6,878 nt of DNA, taken from NCBI GenBank assembly GCA_003601535.1, contig PIXW01000155.1, forward strand, positions 1 to 6,878, read 5' to 3'. The stretch comes from ANME-2 cluster archaeon. Its GTDB lineage: Archaea > Halobacteriota > Methanosarcinia > Methanosarcinales > Methanogasteraceae. Numbering within the stretch: position 1 is the first letter of the stretch; every line of letters begins with the position of its first letter. This document shows, piece by piece, positions 6,873 through 6,878 of this stretch. A program made the position numbers and the translations under genes. Below the pieces are notes generated by a model. That model had not been told where the DNA came from, did no database searches, and saw only the letters and a list, made by a program, of their open reading frames with translations.

Positions 6873-6878
6873 CTGGAC

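Overview
The window looks like part of a euryarchaeal genome, most likely from a methanogen or methanogen-related lineage. The evidence is a topoisomerase VI A subunit (Spo11-like), a two-subunit pyruvate carboxylase of the type known from methanogens, an archaeal-type CobS, and BRE/TATA-like promoters upstream of several genes. The topoisomerase sequence reads most like those of the Methanosarcinales/haloarchaeal side of the Euryarchaeota. That placement rests on remembered family sequences, not on a search.

Left part, minus strand (1-3551), in transcription order from right to left: a membrane-anchored extracytoplasmic protein of unknown function (2568-3551); a 154-bp gap with a TATA-like box, a hairpin and a doubtful 36-codon ORF; mobA for molybdenum cofactor guanylylation (1814-2413); a small orphan HicB-like protein with its own BRE/TATA (1451-1717); top6A (359-1432); and the first 119 codons of cobS (358 to the window edge). 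hicB, top6A and cobS are tightly packed (18-nt gap, then 0-nt gap) and probably form one transcript. No top6B or hicA is present.

Right part, plus strand (3662-6872): pycB (carboxyltransferase plus biotin carrier) followed after 19 nt by pycA (biotin carboxylase). Together they form the anaplerotic enzyme pyruvate + HCO3- + ATP -> oxaloacetate, which feeds the partial TCA pathway and amino acid synthesis. All catalytic and metal/biotin-binding residues I checked are present. The 110-bp divergent region between pycB and the unknown membrane protein carries repeated GGTAT half-sites and a perfect 10-bp palindrome.

Most of the window is ordinary archaeal metabolism and housekeeping. I did not find a clearly new biological system. 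The items most worth a second look are the membrane protein with a cytoplasmic three-cysteine cluster and helical tail, the orphan HicB driving top6A, the short ORF and hairpin upstream of mobA, and the putative operator in the divergent region. There is no gene-free stretch over 300 bases, and I saw no tRNA, rRNA, CRISPR array or insertion sequence.
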